From NCBI RefSeq assembly GCF_023053635.1, contig NC_086179.1, positions 14,725,501 through 14,789,500 of the forward strand: a stretch of 64,000 bases of DNA. The letters run 5' to 3'. Made by a program: the position numbers and the translations under genes. Within the stretch, counting starts at the first letter, position 1. Each line of letters opens with the position of its first letter. The notes beneath the pieces are model-generated. The model ran no database searches. It was not told the DNA's origin and saw nothing but the letters and a program-made list of their open reading frames with translations. Shown here piece after piece: positions 43,608-46,879 of this stretch. The DNA comes from Elgaria multicarinata webbii. Its lineage: Eukaryota; Chordata; Lepidosauria; Squamata; Anguidae.

Positions 43608-46214
43608 TTCTTACTCACCTCTCCGATTGGATGGTTATTTCCCCATCCCCGCATATTACCCTAATTACCCACATCTTGTTGCAGGTTGCCATGCCATCCA
43701 AAACTGGCACGTGTGGCATGAGCACAACACATTTCCACTCTGCAACCAATACTACATTCATGCTGCAGGCCAGGTTTGGATTACACAGCAACCTGCAATG
43801 TAGCATGGGTAATAAGGGAAAACTGCTGTGTCTTTTCTGCAGGAGGATTCCCAGCGCCTATTTATTTTGGAGCTTTGATCGATAAGACCTGCTTGAAATG
43901 GGGTGTGAAAAGCTGTGGTGGATCAGGAGCTTGCAGAGTGTTTGATACACAAGCATTCAGGTGAGCATCGGTACAGAAAAATCACTGTGGTCTGGGGGCT
44001 TCTCTACACAAGGCTTTTATCCTGTGATCAAGCTTAGTTACGCATGGAAGTTTGCGGGTCCTTTACATGATGTCATCAAACTCTCCCATGCTTTGTGACC
44101 ATTTCTGCAGCTGTATTTGTAATGGGGGGAAATGCAGTGTTTTAAAATGGCGATTTCAATCTCTCCATGTAATTACGGAGTTGCACTATAACCACAGTGC
44201 CATCTAATGGCTGTGTAATGAAACGTATGCCGGCCCCAAGACCACAGAATCTATTACCAATGAAAAAAGGGGGGGGAAAGGGGGGGAACTGTTCTAGGAA
44301 CAAACTCTATAGTTTCTGCCATAGAAGTTTCCTTCCTGTAGCATCCCAGGAGTACTTGAAGATTTCAGCCCACACCCTGGTGACACTCTAGGAATGAAGC
44401 TCCTATGGCAGGAAGAATGGAGCCAATTCTTAGAATGTCCCCTCCCCCCCTTTTTTCCTATTTAGGACAGATTCTTTTACTGCAACTAAGATCTATTCCT
44501 TCAGGAATGGGTGTGTGGTTAAGAATGATACATGTCCAAATGTGTGTACATATATGCAACCCTCACCTATCGATGAGTCTCGTGTGGCGCAGAGTGGTAA
44601 GCAGCAGTTACTGCAGCTGAAACTCTCCCCACAGCCTGAGTTCGATCCCACATGCACAAAAAAGGCTAAAAACGAGACCACACCTTTCTTGAGTGAAGAA
44701 AGAAAAGGTATTCTTGCACATACAAATGCAGGCACAGTGTAGGGTTGCAAATGGAATTTGTCCAGTCCATTTTGTGTTTCCTTTACACAGACAGTAGCAA
44801 GCACTTGTGCTCCTAGCAGTGGAGGAAGACAGAGAGGAGCAGGAAGCCACACTGTAGGCTATAGAGATCCTAAGGCTAGCTATGCCCCAGTTCCTATGCA
44901 TTAACTAGCTAACTGCCCCACTGCCCCCTTCCTGTAACTTGCAGCAAAGGCTGCAGTAGTCTTAACAATAGTAAGCTATATGGCCTGGTTATATGCCTGG
45001 GCTGGTTTTATGCACTGACCTGTTTCTAGGCTCAATTCAAAGCTCCAATTGTACTCTTAAAGAAAACAGCAAGAGGAGAAGGCACTTGTGTTCCAAAATG
45101 GAAACAAAAATATTCCAAGGTGCTTGAAAATGCTTAGCCTTTTTTCTTACAGTTTTAAGGATAATAAATATTTTTTCAGGCACCTATGAATATTTTTCTC
45201 TTCTGTTTTTTGGCATACTTTTAAAGCCCTTCACAACATGGGACCACAATACCTAAGGGACCTGCTCCATCCTTATGAGGTTCCCATCCCTTAAAATTAG
45301 CTGTCTTTTATATCCTACTGCCTGGGTCAGAGGCCCATCTGGAGGGGAGAGGGCTTTACCTTTCCTGCAACCAGGTTGTGGAGCTCCCTGTCACAGGGAG
45401 AACTCTCTAGGATACTTTTTAATTCTCTTTTACTACCCTTTAAATACACATTAATTCCGGTGGCCATTTTTAAGTGGATCTGTTTAATTTTATCTGGGAT
45501 TTTGTCTGCCATTCATCTGGCCCCTAGTTTATCTTGTTTTTAACCTTGCTTTGATTGATTCACTGTATTCCATTTTGTTAGCCACCTTGGACATCTTTGG
45601 GAAGGTAGCATGTAAAATTTTACAAAATCAAAATAAACAAAAATAATGCCATAGAGAGTTGTATCAAACACACAGAAATAACACATGGTACTGTCCTTTC
45701 TGAATGATGCCACTTTAGACTACAGGAGAGGAGTCACATATTAGAATTCTTGTGCATGTAAAAAAACCCACCACCCACTACTTCTATGGGGAAAGGCAGC
45801 GTGTCTGTCAGAATCCTAAAATTCGTCCTACCTTCCATTTGCAGTTTCAATGTGGGGGAATACTCAAACATACAATGCCTTACCTGCTGTCCAAAATGGA
45901 ATAATCCAGAAAGGACTCTACTACTTCCTATTTGGGCACATTTGAATAGACCCATCTCTCAAATTCTACTGCTCCTGAGCTGTTCTCATGGTCTCTTTTA
46001 TCCTAGAAATGTCTACCTTGGACTCAGTTGTTCGCTCAAATTTGGATGCTGCCTCCTCTATATCCTTCTCTGTGTTTTAATTGTGAGGCGATTCAGACAG
46101 GACAGCCAAGAGGCAAAGGATAACAAAAACATGGAAGAGCCTGCCATACCTAGCCTGAAGAAAGAAGAGTCCTCTCATGTGGAGACATCAGAAAATGGAG
46201 GCACACGCTTCTGA
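3086..46214 (+). CDS. SLCO1A2: Organic anion transporting polypeptide, SLCO1 family (OATP1A2-like), complete 14-exon coding region
   Basis: A sodium-independent plasma-membrane transporter of amphipathic organic anions (bile salts, steroid conjugates, thyroid hormones) by family knowledge. Coding exons: 3086-3196, 17464-17605, 17810-17942, 19368-19480, 21287-21433, 24683-24781, 25613-25879, 26387-26551, 27376-27571, 31391-31556, 40516-40691, 42896-42960, 43843-43960, 46007-46214. They sum to 2106 nt, giving 701 aa with no internal stop; all borders are AG/GT. Visible hallmarks are TM1 with [36 protein letters not shown], the OATP signature [11 protein letters not shown] (257-267), the Kazal-type cysteine-rich loop from C473, and [17 protein letters not shown]. 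The ATG at 3086 has a good Kozak context (GCCATGG). SKLK before TM1, LSGSYM and the C-terminal SGACR region resemble OATP1A2 most from memory, but SLCO1B or a reptile-specific paralogue is possible. Odd feature: nine consecutive prolines at 320-328. The C terminus (GGTRF) lacks an obvious PDZ ligand. Confidence 0.95.
3197..4082. other. First part of intron 1, unassigned
   Basis: No exon or named repeat is recognised. There are C and G homopolymer runs at about 3520 and 3890-3908. Confidence 0.5.
4083..4226. mobile_element. Palindromic MITE of the TCTAGAC family
   Basis: The ends are imperfect inverted repeats (left CTTAGCTAGACCTAAGG; right CCTGGTCTAGCCATGG). The middle holds GGGATCCCCTGTGTGTCAT and GGATGCACAGGGATGATCCC, a core shared with copies at 15436, 24065, 26578, 40827 and 48440. 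No transposase; superfamily not proven. Confidence 0.65.
4441..4960 (+). mobile_element. SVA-like composite retroelement, short copy (3 VNTR units)
   Basis: In order: about 2.5 copies of a roughly 110-115 bp unit (GGGGACAGGAGCAGGCAGAA to GGCCCTGTGGGGAAG), a pure (CT)n run at 4717-4771, a CCTC-rich stretch, a LINE-like 3' end (TAAGCCGCTCCGAGAGCG, then GAGCGGGGTATAAGTATGAT), and an (AATA)n tail. The same parts in the same order, but reversed, make up the element at 27868-30701. Both copies begin at nearly the same point of the VNTR unit. No coding capacity; probably moved in trans by a LINE that recognises the 3' end. Confidence 0.75.
4717..4771 (+). repeat. (CT)n microsatellite
   Basis: A near-perfect CT dinucleotide run between the VNTR and the LINE-like tail of the composite element. 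Confidence 0.95.
5431..5912 (-). repeat. L2/CR1-like LINE 3' fragment, interrupted by a solo LTR
   Basis: In reverse complement it reads a decayed C-terminal ORF2 end ([20 protein letters not shown]) and a 3' end containing GAACCGCCCAGAGAGCTTCG. Its continuation (ACCAGCACTTTGAATTGGGC) is found on the far side of the LTR at 15679, so the two parts were once contiguous. The same family recurs at 15996, 20335, 32625, 59001, 59311 and elsewhere. Confidence 0.8.
6049..6351. mobile_element. SPIN (Space Invaders) non-autonomous hAT MITE
   Basis: 303 bp with terminal inverted repeats CAGCGGTTCTCAACCT and AGGTTGAGAACCACTG, the internal block TTCCGATGGTCTTAGG, and GGGTCGAATGACCCTTTCAC. It is flanked by a perfect 8-bp duplication CCCTAGAG (6041-6048 and 6352-6359). 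These are the published hallmarks of SPIN, a hAT family horizontally transferred among tetrapods including squamates. The left end has a short internal copy of the TTCCGATGGTCTTAGG block in opposite orientation, which is normal for the family. Confidence 0.95.
6513..6542. repeat. Perfect 30-bp palindrome in the hAT terminus
   Basis: The sequence is self-complementary across 30 bp (two GGAGCTCC blocks flanking GGATCCGGATCC). It sits about 110 bp from the transposon end in a field of GCTCCG motifs and is partly kept in the copy at 33480-33508. It may be a transposase-binding or structural site. Confidence 0.8.
6590..7660. repeat. Subterminal tandem array, about 170-bp units
   Basis: The block GTTAGAAACCTCAAACTCGG, followed by CACCATGATAGCTTATCCA, TGTCCACATGGA and CAATCCCATCATCCCCTGAT, recurs about six times. 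One or two units are also present in the copy at 33373 (about 33565-33790). The array has no long open frame. Confidence 0.85.
8330..10580. repeat. Subterminal hairpin-repeat array (copy 1)
   Basis: At least 15 copies of a motif near TGAGTTGAAGTGAGAGCTCA followed by CTTCTCA, each a short stem (GAAGTGAG pairing with CTCACTTC or a variant), are spaced about 100-200 bp apart. Among them is a 286-bp direct duplication (8474-8656 repeated at 8760-8942). The array lies 3' of the transposase. The stems are kept even where the loops differ. Confidence 0.8.
10935..11010 (+). repeat. (TAA)n(GAA)n microsatellite
   Basis: About 15 TAA units run into about 9 GAA units, just 3' of the transposase stop in the element's own orientation. 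Confidence 0.95.
11114..13612 (-). CDS. hAT-family transposase with BED zinc finger (832 aa)
   Basis: It would cut and rejoin the transposon ends in the nucleus. A low-complexity basic/acidic N terminus (1-160) is followed by a BED zinc finger at about 163-210 (C181, C184, H205, H210, with [13 protein letters not shown] before the cysteines). The hAT DDE core follows: FTSDIWSS (D345), [10 protein letters not shown] (D426) and [10 protein letters not shown] (C445/H448). The C-terminal dimerisation region contains [12 protein letters not shown] (785-796), where the family's catalytic glutamate is expected (E787 by position). The frame is uninterrupted and intronless, starting at an ATG (MKRGSRRAE). 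The near-identical copy at 52836 differs by a few substitutions, a short deletion after the zinc finger and poly-Ala length (6 against 13). It looks functional but activity cannot be shown from sequence. Confidence 0.95.
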   Translation of the reverse strand: MKRGSRRAESSKAQAGSSKQAASPPVKIKRATPWLTAPKQKQDKQQAEPLSSATCARRSLFEGGNGKSAPLQEAGGIRGGGVSLTPSLSFQPTSPLMDLDEVLSTVEGEEEEAVGLQDVGAEEEEQQQQAEALSPVSSHTPVSVATPESSGGQLVVSPRKRKTSIVWDHFELGADPRFAVCRHCKLSLSRGSSTGHYGTSSMKMHLHRQHQSGKATGSRGKPKAAAAAAGTSTLSSPSPIPTRVRQATLPEMGWGKYGTTRWRFPTPSQITTSIGEMVALDDQPFSLVDNAGFKRLMALVVPYYKLPCRTTLSRRVVPSLYRSCRELVLGRLCQAEARMVHFTSDIWSSEGGVHAYLSLMAHWWAAVGQEGSSTTGTGKEGYCWALLHTQVMDQSHTAAEITEAMNRMVDGWLAGQKVTRGYMVTDGGANMVKAVRDGRFEGVRCIAHVLNLVVRDGLGMGSSKPNLGPLSGIRNLLESCRKVAGHFHHSVKGSRLLREKQEELNLPQHRLVQDVVTRWNSTYLMLERMVEQQRAIHDLFRVRDMGVHHMGKQQWDAMSQLVAVLKPFLNATVTLSKSSALLSQVIPVCRHLQKQMGDFLEYRDPVTGRRFEPEVREAVTRLRDGVTRRLEPIQTDRVHMLAAMCDPRVKDGLCGPNSRQHWVETLVGEVRAAWAKRVGQSEAEEQATPPCSSTSSTSSSLTCIPPSSSTGEGYWEEALHTVFGQRPSPATSQDDAATTVQRYLSEPIEDSSMDPLAYWSSRFQIWPDLARVAMDRLSCPPTSVPSERVFSMAGDIVTPHRSRLEPDLVEQLVFLKGNLPLLGYPTLKPSWE
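13620..14560. repeat. AT-rich tandem repeats in the transposase leader (copy 1)
   Basis: A block of about 120 bp containing AATGTAGGGAAATGGGACAA and runs of ACTACTAAGAATAT is repeated three to four times. The matching region of copy 3 is 51840-52830. It lies immediately 5' of the transposase ATG, so it probably contains its promoter, but no TATA box can be singled out in this AT-rich field. Confidence 0.7.
15436..15575. mobile_element. Palindromic MITE of the TCTAGAC family, inside the solo LTR
   Basis: Terminal inverted repeats GGCCACAGCTAGACCTAAGG and CCTTAGGTCTAGCTATGGCC with a core GGATCCCCTGTGTGTCA. It is the best-preserved copy of the family in the window together with 61917. Confidence 0.8.
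15675..15995. repeat. LINE fragments (continuation of 5431-5912, then a sense 3' end)
   Basis: 15679-15770 continues the antisense LINE interrupted at 5912. From about 15790 a sense LINE 3' end follows, finishing at CTGCCCTGAGATCCTTGTGA, then GGTGGGATATACATG and an ATTT tail. Confidence 0.7.
15996..16330 (-). repeat. L2/CR1-like LINE 3' fragment
   Basis: ACCGCCCAATAGCCGAAGCG, then GGGCGGTTCACAAAA and the GGCGACGAAAAGAGTACAGT block of the recurrent family. It ends in AATA repeats. Confidence 0.85.
16465..16920 (+). repeat. L2/CR1-like LINE 3' end, old copy
   Basis: A sense fragment with the usual decayed C-terminal coding end (GGTCCAGGATACCTTGGGGA) and a 3' UTR that closes in GTGGGGTATACATTTTCTAA and AATAAT repeats. 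Confidence 0.6.
16921..17463. other. End of intron 1: simple repeats and a LINE tail
   Basis: GATGAT repeats near 16921-16942, AT-rich sequence, and an antisense LINE tail at about 17274-17350 (ATTT repeats then GCACCATCAATGTACATGGT). Nothing else is seen before the acceptor of exon 2. Confidence 0.6.
17464..17605 (+). CDS. SLCO1A2: SLCO1 coding exon 2 (TM1)
   Basis: 142 bp, acceptor TCATCCTAG, donor GTATGC. It encodes [20 protein letters not shown], then [23 protein letters not shown], the strongly conserved TM1 to TM2 region of OATP1 proteins. It ends in phase 1. Confidence 0.97.
17641..17685 (+). repeat. (GAT)n microsatellite
   Basis: About 15 uninterrupted GAT units begin 36 bp after the exon 2 donor. 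Length variation is likely; an effect on splicing is only possible, not shown. Confidence 0.95.
17810..17942 (+). CDS. SLCO1A2: SLCO1 coding exon 3 (TM2-TM3)
   Basis: 133 bp, acceptor GCGATGCAG, donor GTGAGT. It encodes [19 protein letters not shown] and [20 protein letters not shown]. The intron before it is only 204 bp. It ends in phase 2. Confidence 0.97.
17943..18758. other. Intron 3, first part
   Basis: There is an (AC)n run at about 18163-18185 and an AAAAAGAAAAAAAG stretch at 18700-18720. No exon or named repeat is recognised. Confidence 0.5.
18759..18960 (+). repeat. Interspersed repeat with GCTGGATCAGACCAAGGGTC
   Basis: AGAGCCCTGCTGGATCAGAC, CAGCACTCTGTTCACACAGT and the following CCACAAGCAAGAC block are a repeat common in squamates; a stub of it lies at about 2967. 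I cannot name the family with certainty (a SINE or a LINE 3' end). Confidence 0.65.
19368..19480 (+). CDS. SLCO1A2: SLCO1 coding exon 4 (extracellular loop 2)
   Basis: 113 bp, acceptor TTTTTAAAG, donor GTAAGC. It encodes [20 protein letters not shown] and a serine-rich stretch with two N-glycosylation sequons (NSS, NAT). This is the fast-evolving loop after TM3; the phases (2 in, 1 out) fit both neighbours exactly, which supports the call despite weak conservation. Confidence 0.9.
19509..19770. repeat. Intronic segment duplicated at 22851-23937, includes a MITE
   Basis: GCTGTATAACTTGAAAGAGA, TATTTCCCAGGGCATATC and the run through GATCTCATGATATTCTGATT to TAAGTTATAAAACAACAACA recur at 22851 on, where a solo LTR splits them. 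The part from about 19566 resembles the TCTAGACC MITE family (CAGGGCATATCTAGACC end). Confidence 0.75.
19906..20255 (-). repeat. CR1 LINE 3' fragment
   Basis: It starts with ATAGAATCATAGAATAGCAG (the CR1 terminal repeat in reverse), then the reverse of the C-terminal ORF2 end. The same family is at 31676 and 61034. Confidence 0.9.
20335..20540 (-). repeat. LINE 3' fragment
   Basis: An ATTT tail, then CCTAACAGCCTAAGTTCTCT and GGGCAGTTTACAACTAAA; similar to 59005-59250. Confidence 0.8.
20630..21001 (+). repeat. LINE 3' fragment with (AAT)n tail
   Basis: GTGGGAGAGGGCCTTCTCGG, GGCTGCCCCAGGGCTCTGGA and a 3' end finishing in about 13 ATA units at 20962-21001. Confidence 0.75.
21221..21273 (-). 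repeat. Short LINE 3' fragment touching the exon 5 acceptor
   Basis: ATTT repeats and ACATTTCTATACCGCCCAAT AGCTGAAGCTC end about 14 bp before the exon 5 start (21287). The normal branch-point region of this exon has therefore been partly replaced by transposon sequence. Confidence 0.85.
21287..21433 (+). CDS. SLCO1A2: SLCO1 coding exon 5 (TM4)
   Basis: 147 bp, acceptor ATTTACCTGCAG, donor GTAAAA. It encodes [20 protein letters not shown] and [20 protein letters not shown], a diagnostic OATP block. A LINE fragment ends about 14 bp before the acceptor (see 21221-21273). Confidence 0.97.
21633..21951. mobile_element. Fold-back MITE with TAGGGTGACCATATG ends
   Basis: It begins TAGGGTGACCATATGGAAAG and ends in the reverse complement (CCATATGGTCACC). 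The two halves are themselves near-complements over most of their length. Same family as 50067-50394. Confidence 0.85.
22436..22668 (+). repeat. tRNA-derived SINE
   Basis: A-box-like TAGTGGTTAGAGTGCTG and B-box-like GATTCAAATCCCC, a conserved body (TGAGGATAAAATGGAGAGGA) and an AATA tail. A second copy is at 26013. Confidence 0.85.
22851..24215. mobile_element. Second copy of the 19509 segment and MITE, split by a solo LTR
   Basis: The left part ends at 22936 and resumes after the LTR at 23759 with GGAGGATCTCATGATATTCT. It then extends beyond the first copy through GATGGGCACAGAAC to the MITE end near 24215 (GTGTAGACATGCCCCC). Confidence 0.7.
22937..23758. mobile_element. Solo LTR (fossil)
   Basis: 822 bp, ends TG...CA, with a 5-bp target duplication GGAGG (22932-22936 and 23759-23763). 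The empty site is preserved at 19590-19600 in the duplicated segment, which confirms the borders. A short internal direct repeat (CGACACAGGCTCTGAACACC) lies near the left end. No internal region remains; ERV or Gypsy origin cannot be decided. Confidence 0.85.
24471..24582. mobile_element. Small fold-back MITE
   Basis: GGTGCCCCTAGATGTTTTGG pairs with CCAAACATCTGGAAGACACC in reverse complement around a short centre. This is a common type of palindromic repeat in reptiles; superfamily not assigned. Confidence 0.7.
24683..24781 (+). CDS. SLCO1A2: SLCO1 coding exon 6 (TM5)
   Basis: 99 bp, the length I recall for mammalian OATP1 genes. Acceptor TTTTATAG, donor GTAAGG. It encodes [20 protein letters not shown] and [12 protein letters not shown]. 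Confidence 0.97.
24782..25612. other. Intron 6
   Basis: No exon or large repeat is seen. A hairpin lies at about 25148-25232 (AGTTCTTCCTGAATGCCTA against TAGGCATCCAGGAAGAACT). Confidence 0.55.
25613..25879 (+). CDS. SLCO1A2: SLCO1 coding exon 7 (OATP signature, TM6, proline-rich loop)
   Basis: 267 bp, acceptor TTCTCCCCAG, donor GTGAGT. It holds the OATP superfamily signature [13 protein letters not shown] before TM6, then a hydrophilic cytoplasmic loop with a run of nine prolines (codons CCA and CCT). An internal GTAAAG at 25745 could act as an earlier donor but would break the reading frame with exon 8. Confidence 0.96.
26013..26256 (+). repeat. tRNA-derived SINE
   Basis: GTGGTTCAGTGGCTAGAGTG, a body GCCATGGAAGCTCACTGGGT, and a tail GGTGGGATATTAATGTAATAA with AATA repeats; same family as 22436. 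Confidence 0.88.
26387..26551 (+). CDS. SLCO1A2: SLCO1 coding exon 8 (TM7)
   Basis: 165 bp, acceptor CCCCATTCCAG, donor GTATGT. It encodes [20 protein letters not shown] and [20 protein letters not shown], matching the conserved TM7 and loop of OATP1. Confidence 0.97.
26578..26695. mobile_element. MITE of the TCTAGAC family, partial
   Basis: GTTATCCCAGGAAAATGGAG, then GGGATCCCCTGTGTGTCATT and GGATGCACAGGGATGATCCC. The outer ends are only partly preserved. Confidence 0.7.
27000..27040 (+). repeat. (GGGA)n(GA)n simple repeat
   Basis: GGGA units turn into about 12 GA units directly before the MITE at 27046. Confidence 0.9.
27046..27242. mobile_element. Palindromic MITE with CAGACGACACGCTAAACCA ends
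   Basis: The left end pairs with TGGTTTAGCATGTTGTCTG at the right end. Internal (T)GGTTTAG and CTAAACC words recur in both orientations. No coding content. Confidence 0.75.
27376..27571 (+). CDS. SLCO1A2: SLCO1 coding exon 9 (TM8-TM9)
   Basis: 196 bp, acceptor CCTTTGCAG. It encodes [17 protein letters not shown]9 and [15 protein letters not shown]. The donor reads GG|GTTTGT, weaker than the other donors of the gene, but phase 2 is required by exon 10 and no better in-phase donor is visible nearby. Confidence 0.94.
27868..30701 (-). mobile_element. SVA-like composite retroelement, long copy (about 24 VNTR units)
   Basis: On the minus strand: about 24 tandem 110-bp units, an AG/ACAG-rich simple repeat (28041-28108 in plus coordinates), a LINE-like 3' end (reverse of CATATTTATACCCCGCTCCT and GAGCGGCTTACACTTAGCAA) and an (AATA)n tail. 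A direct repeat ATTGTATT (27860-27867 and 30702-30709) flanks it and fits a target-site duplication. The order matches the short copy at 4441-4960. It sits antisense in intron 9 of the transporter. Non-coding; its mobility must come from a partner LINE. Confidence 0.8.
28109..30701. repeat. Minisatellite, 110-bp unit, about 23-24 copies
   Basis: Each unit contains GGAGCAGGCC, TTTCTTCTGCCTGCTCCTGT, TTCTTTCTTCTTCCCCACAG, GGCCAAGATGACAGTTTGCC and GTGGGGGTGGGGGAA. Units differ at a few positions in recurring haplotypes (ATGATG or CCGATG; CCCC or CTCT), showing higher-order mixing. Because 110 is not a multiple of three and units rarely carry stops on the minus strand, long open frames appear there by chance. 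Confidence 0.97.
30710..31390. other. Intron 9 between the VNTR element and exon 10
   Basis: The sequence is of mixed composition and unassigned. Open frames here lack known motifs. No named repeat recognised. Confidence 0.5.
31391..31556 (+). CDS. SLCO1A2: SLCO1 coding exon 10 (Kazal-type extracellular loop)
   Basis: 166 bp, acceptor TTCTCTCTAG, donor GTAAAT. It encodes [20 protein letters not shown] then [11 protein letters not shown], the cysteine-rich Kazal-like large extracellular loop between TM9 and TM10 that is diagnostic for OATPs. Confidence 0.98.
31676..31950 (+). repeat. CR1 LINE 3' fragment
   Basis: It encodes the decayed end of CR1 ORF2 ([20 protein letters not shown] and [15 protein letters not shown]). 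It lacks the terminal CR1 octamer repeat. Confidence 0.88.
31951..32624. other. Intron 10, first part
   Basis: At 32090-32480 the + strand has TTTCAATTGG/TAAGCAATAACATG-type text resembling a decayed antisense L1 segment, but I cannot place it with confidence. Nothing else seen. Confidence 0.35.
32625..33110 (-). repeat. L2/CR1-like LINE 3' fragment
   Basis: Read in reverse it encodes [20 protein letters not shown] and ends in the ACCGCCCAATAGCTGAAGCT 3' terminus with an ATTA tail. Confidence 0.88.
33842..33989. repeat. Long hairpin, about 73-nt arms
   Basis: The arms are centred at 33915-33916 and pair almost perfectly (TTCTTCAATTGAGCCCGTGG against CCACGGGCTCAATTGAAGAA), with about 4-5 mismatches. 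Both arms end in a TTACCTG/CAGGTAA word. Confidence 0.93.
34004..34068. repeat. Second GC-rich hairpin
   Basis: GGTTACCGGGCCCTGC pairs with GCAGGGCCCGGTAAACC around TGCATGG. It directly follows the first hairpin within the hAT copy. Confidence 0.85.
34378..38256 (-). pseudogene. L1 ORF2 (endonuclease and reverse transcriptase), interrupted
   Basis: The endonuclease starts at [10 protein letters not shown] with [10 protein letters not shown] and [14 protein letters not shown] stop lies near 38054 and a one-base shift in a run of eight A (about 38013-38020). The frame then continues for 969 codons through [30 protein letters not shown], the reverse transcriptase ([34 protein letters not shown]) to about 35110. 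A second shift in an A run moves it into the last 240 codons (35121-34378), which hold the C-terminal cysteine-containing region ([20 protein letters not shown]). Key catalytic motifs are intact. With both shifts in homopolymers, sequencing or assembly error is a real alternative to true decay. Confidence 0.9.
38480..39481 (-). CDS. L1 ORF1 RNA-binding protein (333 aa)
   Basis: The L1 nucleic-acid chaperone that coats element RNA. ATG at 39481 ([13 protein letters not shown]). A basic N terminus is followed by a predicted coiled coil (about 80-150, heptads in [20 protein letters not shown]), an RRM-like domain beginning [13 protein letters not shown], and a C-terminal domain with the [20 protein letters not shown] block. 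The tail is acidic (DDEEERG). The frame is complete with no stop; a longer reading upstream lacks an ATG. Confidence 0.9.
   Translation of the reverse strand: MPPKKQPSVKPKWVSHASNNTIKRLQRVAALEPEGEDNQKDKQEEPTKATKELKMAAKVGSEPAGQEVMMEQISFLLKGLKDEIFMKIETEVGKTNKRVDDLSAEMAIRDKQLGFLKTEVDQMKNQVKEIKKTQNEQEVKFNDHDKRLISLEDNSRRANLRVRNMGEKKGEDLRKNILSWFKELVPTLQLSEEDVERVHRVGGFRSGSTPRDVLVKFSNYYKKEQLMRELRALGELKFQGATVQVFNDLCQQTLEWRRSVKSITGELKKRKIPYAWGYPIFLRFSYKEENHKVFPFQQGMELLESLGLGPQGEAGGDAKSDDEEERGAAGGGV
39930..40190 (-). mobile_element. 5'-truncated L1 tail at the border of hAT copy 2
   Basis: A poly-T start, then text parallel to the 3' end of the L1 at 34209 (GGCGGTTTCCCACTTCCTTT against GGTGGTTTCCCACTTCCTTT). 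A duplication TAGTTGGCTCCT (39918-39929 and 40191-40202) includes the last two bases of the hAT copy, so this insertion came after the hAT. Confidence 0.92.
40516..40691 (+). CDS. SLCO1A2: SLCO1 coding exon 11 (TM10)
   Basis: 176 bp, acceptor TATCTTCCAG, donor GTGAGC. It encodes [10 protein letters not shown] (end of the cysteine-rich loop), [12 protein letters not shown] and TM10. Confidence 0.96.
40827..41309. mobile_element. MITE of the TCTAGAC/TCTACAC family, long copy
   Basis: Left end CAGGGCATGTCTACACCTG, right end AGGTGTAGACATCTCCCTA. Inside are GATGCACAGGGGATCCCAGG and a palindromic GGATATC. It begins 136 bp after the exon 11 donor. Confidence 0.75.
41964..42387. mobile_element. Non-autonomous hAT-like element with TAGGGATG ends
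   Basis: Ends TAGGGATGGG and CATCCATA, flanked by CTTCCTCT (41956-41963) and CTTCCCCT (42388-42395), an 8-bp duplication with one mismatch. It holds internal inverted words around TGGAGGCTCCAG. A related copy may lie at about 46253-46534. Confidence 0.65.
42396..42895. other. Intron 11, last part
   Basis: No exon or named repeat is recognised. TTCAGTTGTCAGGAATCCC looks acceptor-like but opens onto an unremarkable frame. Confidence 0.4.
42896..42960 (+). CDS. SLCO1A2: SLCO1 coding exon 12 (short exon)
   Basis: 65 bp, the length I recall for this exon in mammalian OATP1 genes. Acceptor TGTTTTTCAG, donor GTAAAT. It encodes [20 protein letters not shown] and FG. Confidence 0.96.
42961..43842. 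other. Intron 12
   Basis: Contains an (AAT)n microsatellite at 43552-43607 with one interruption. Otherwise unassigned. Confidence 0.6.
43843..43960 (+). CDS. SLCO1A2: SLCO1 coding exon 13 (TM11)
   Basis: 118 bp, acceptor TTTTCTGCAG, donor GTGAGC. It encodes [20 protein letters not shown] and [16 protein letters not shown], among the best-conserved OATP1 blocks. Confidence 0.98.
44574..44650 (+). repeat. tRNA-derived SINE head
   Basis: GTGTGGCGCAGAGTGGTAAGC (A box) and GAGTTCGATCCCA (B box) 50 bp apart. The cloverleaf is not complete enough for a working tRNA gene. The flanks 43961-44573 and 44651-45194 show nothing else recognisable. Confidence 0.8.
45195..45640 (+). repeat. L2/CR1-like LINE 3' end
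   Basis: GCCCTTCACAACATGGGACC, CCTTATGAGGTTCCCATCCC and a 3' end TTGTTAGCCACCTTGGACAT with A-rich tail. Old copy with many substitutions. Confidence 0.7.
46007..46214 (+). CDS. SLCO1A2: SLCO1 last coding exon (TM12, cytoplasmic tail, stop)
   Basis: Acceptor TTTTATCCTAG, stop TGA at 46212. It encodes [15 protein letters not shown]12 and a charged tail of about 40 residues. A possible poly(A) signal AATAAA lies at 46794-46799, past a MITE, so the 3' UTR end is uncertain. Confidence 0.95.
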
Positions 46215-46252
46215 AAAGGGATGCTAATTTGGATTCTCTCATACATAGGAAT

Positions 46253-46534
46253 GTCACAAGAATCTGTGGTGGGTGGTGGGTGGGGATGGAGTCCAATGGA
46301 GTCACCCCACCTCACCTCCTGGACCCCCGCACTGAGCCATGGGGCACTCATGTACCTGCTCACCATATACCACACAGTTCACGAGTGCCCAGCGGCTGCC
46401 CATCTACATAGCGCACGGCCATTTTGTGAAAAACAGAGGCTCCGGAATTTCCAGAAATCTAATGGTGTGTAAATGGTGGCCATAAAGGAGCCATTTGTGC
46501 AACATTACAGGTGTGAATGGACCATCCATCCCTA
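46253..46534. mobile_element. Possible second TAGGGATG-type non-autonomous element
   Basis: GGCTCCGGAATTTCCAGAAA, GGTGGCCATAAAGGAGCCAT and an end ACCATCCATCCCTA echo the element at 41964 in reverse. Borders and duplication are uncertain. It would lie in the 3' UTR or just downstream of the transporter. Confidence 0.4.
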
Positions 46535-46879
46535 CTCATGCGTGGCTGATGCTGGTGCATGCAGGGCAGTAGTCTGCCGTGTGTGTGGTTCTTGACCATG
46601 CCAAAATGCCAGCTGGCAACCGGACTACATGTAGACAACCTGGGTCAGATATTTGGCTGTAGCGCCTGTGAAGGAGGCATAAGGAGGTTTAAGAGGGGTT
46701 ACCCCCAAACACCCAACTCTCTCTAGTGGGTACAGTGGTCTGCTACAACCCCTTAACATTTACTTTCCACTAAAATGTTGGAACATGACCAAAAATAAAA
46801 AGTGGAGCAGGGAGAGGTAATATTATCATTTTAAAAAAATATTATTCTGAAGAGCTGGTGATAGTTGTGTGAAACGGCA
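46535..46879. other. Downstream of the transporter, unassigned
   Basis: Holds the candidate poly(A) signal AATAAA at 46794. No other element is recognised. Confidence 0.4.

Noticed and set aside
44574-44650. A tRNA gene
   Set aside because: Only the A and B boxes are clear; the stems do not close and the sequence continues as a SINE.
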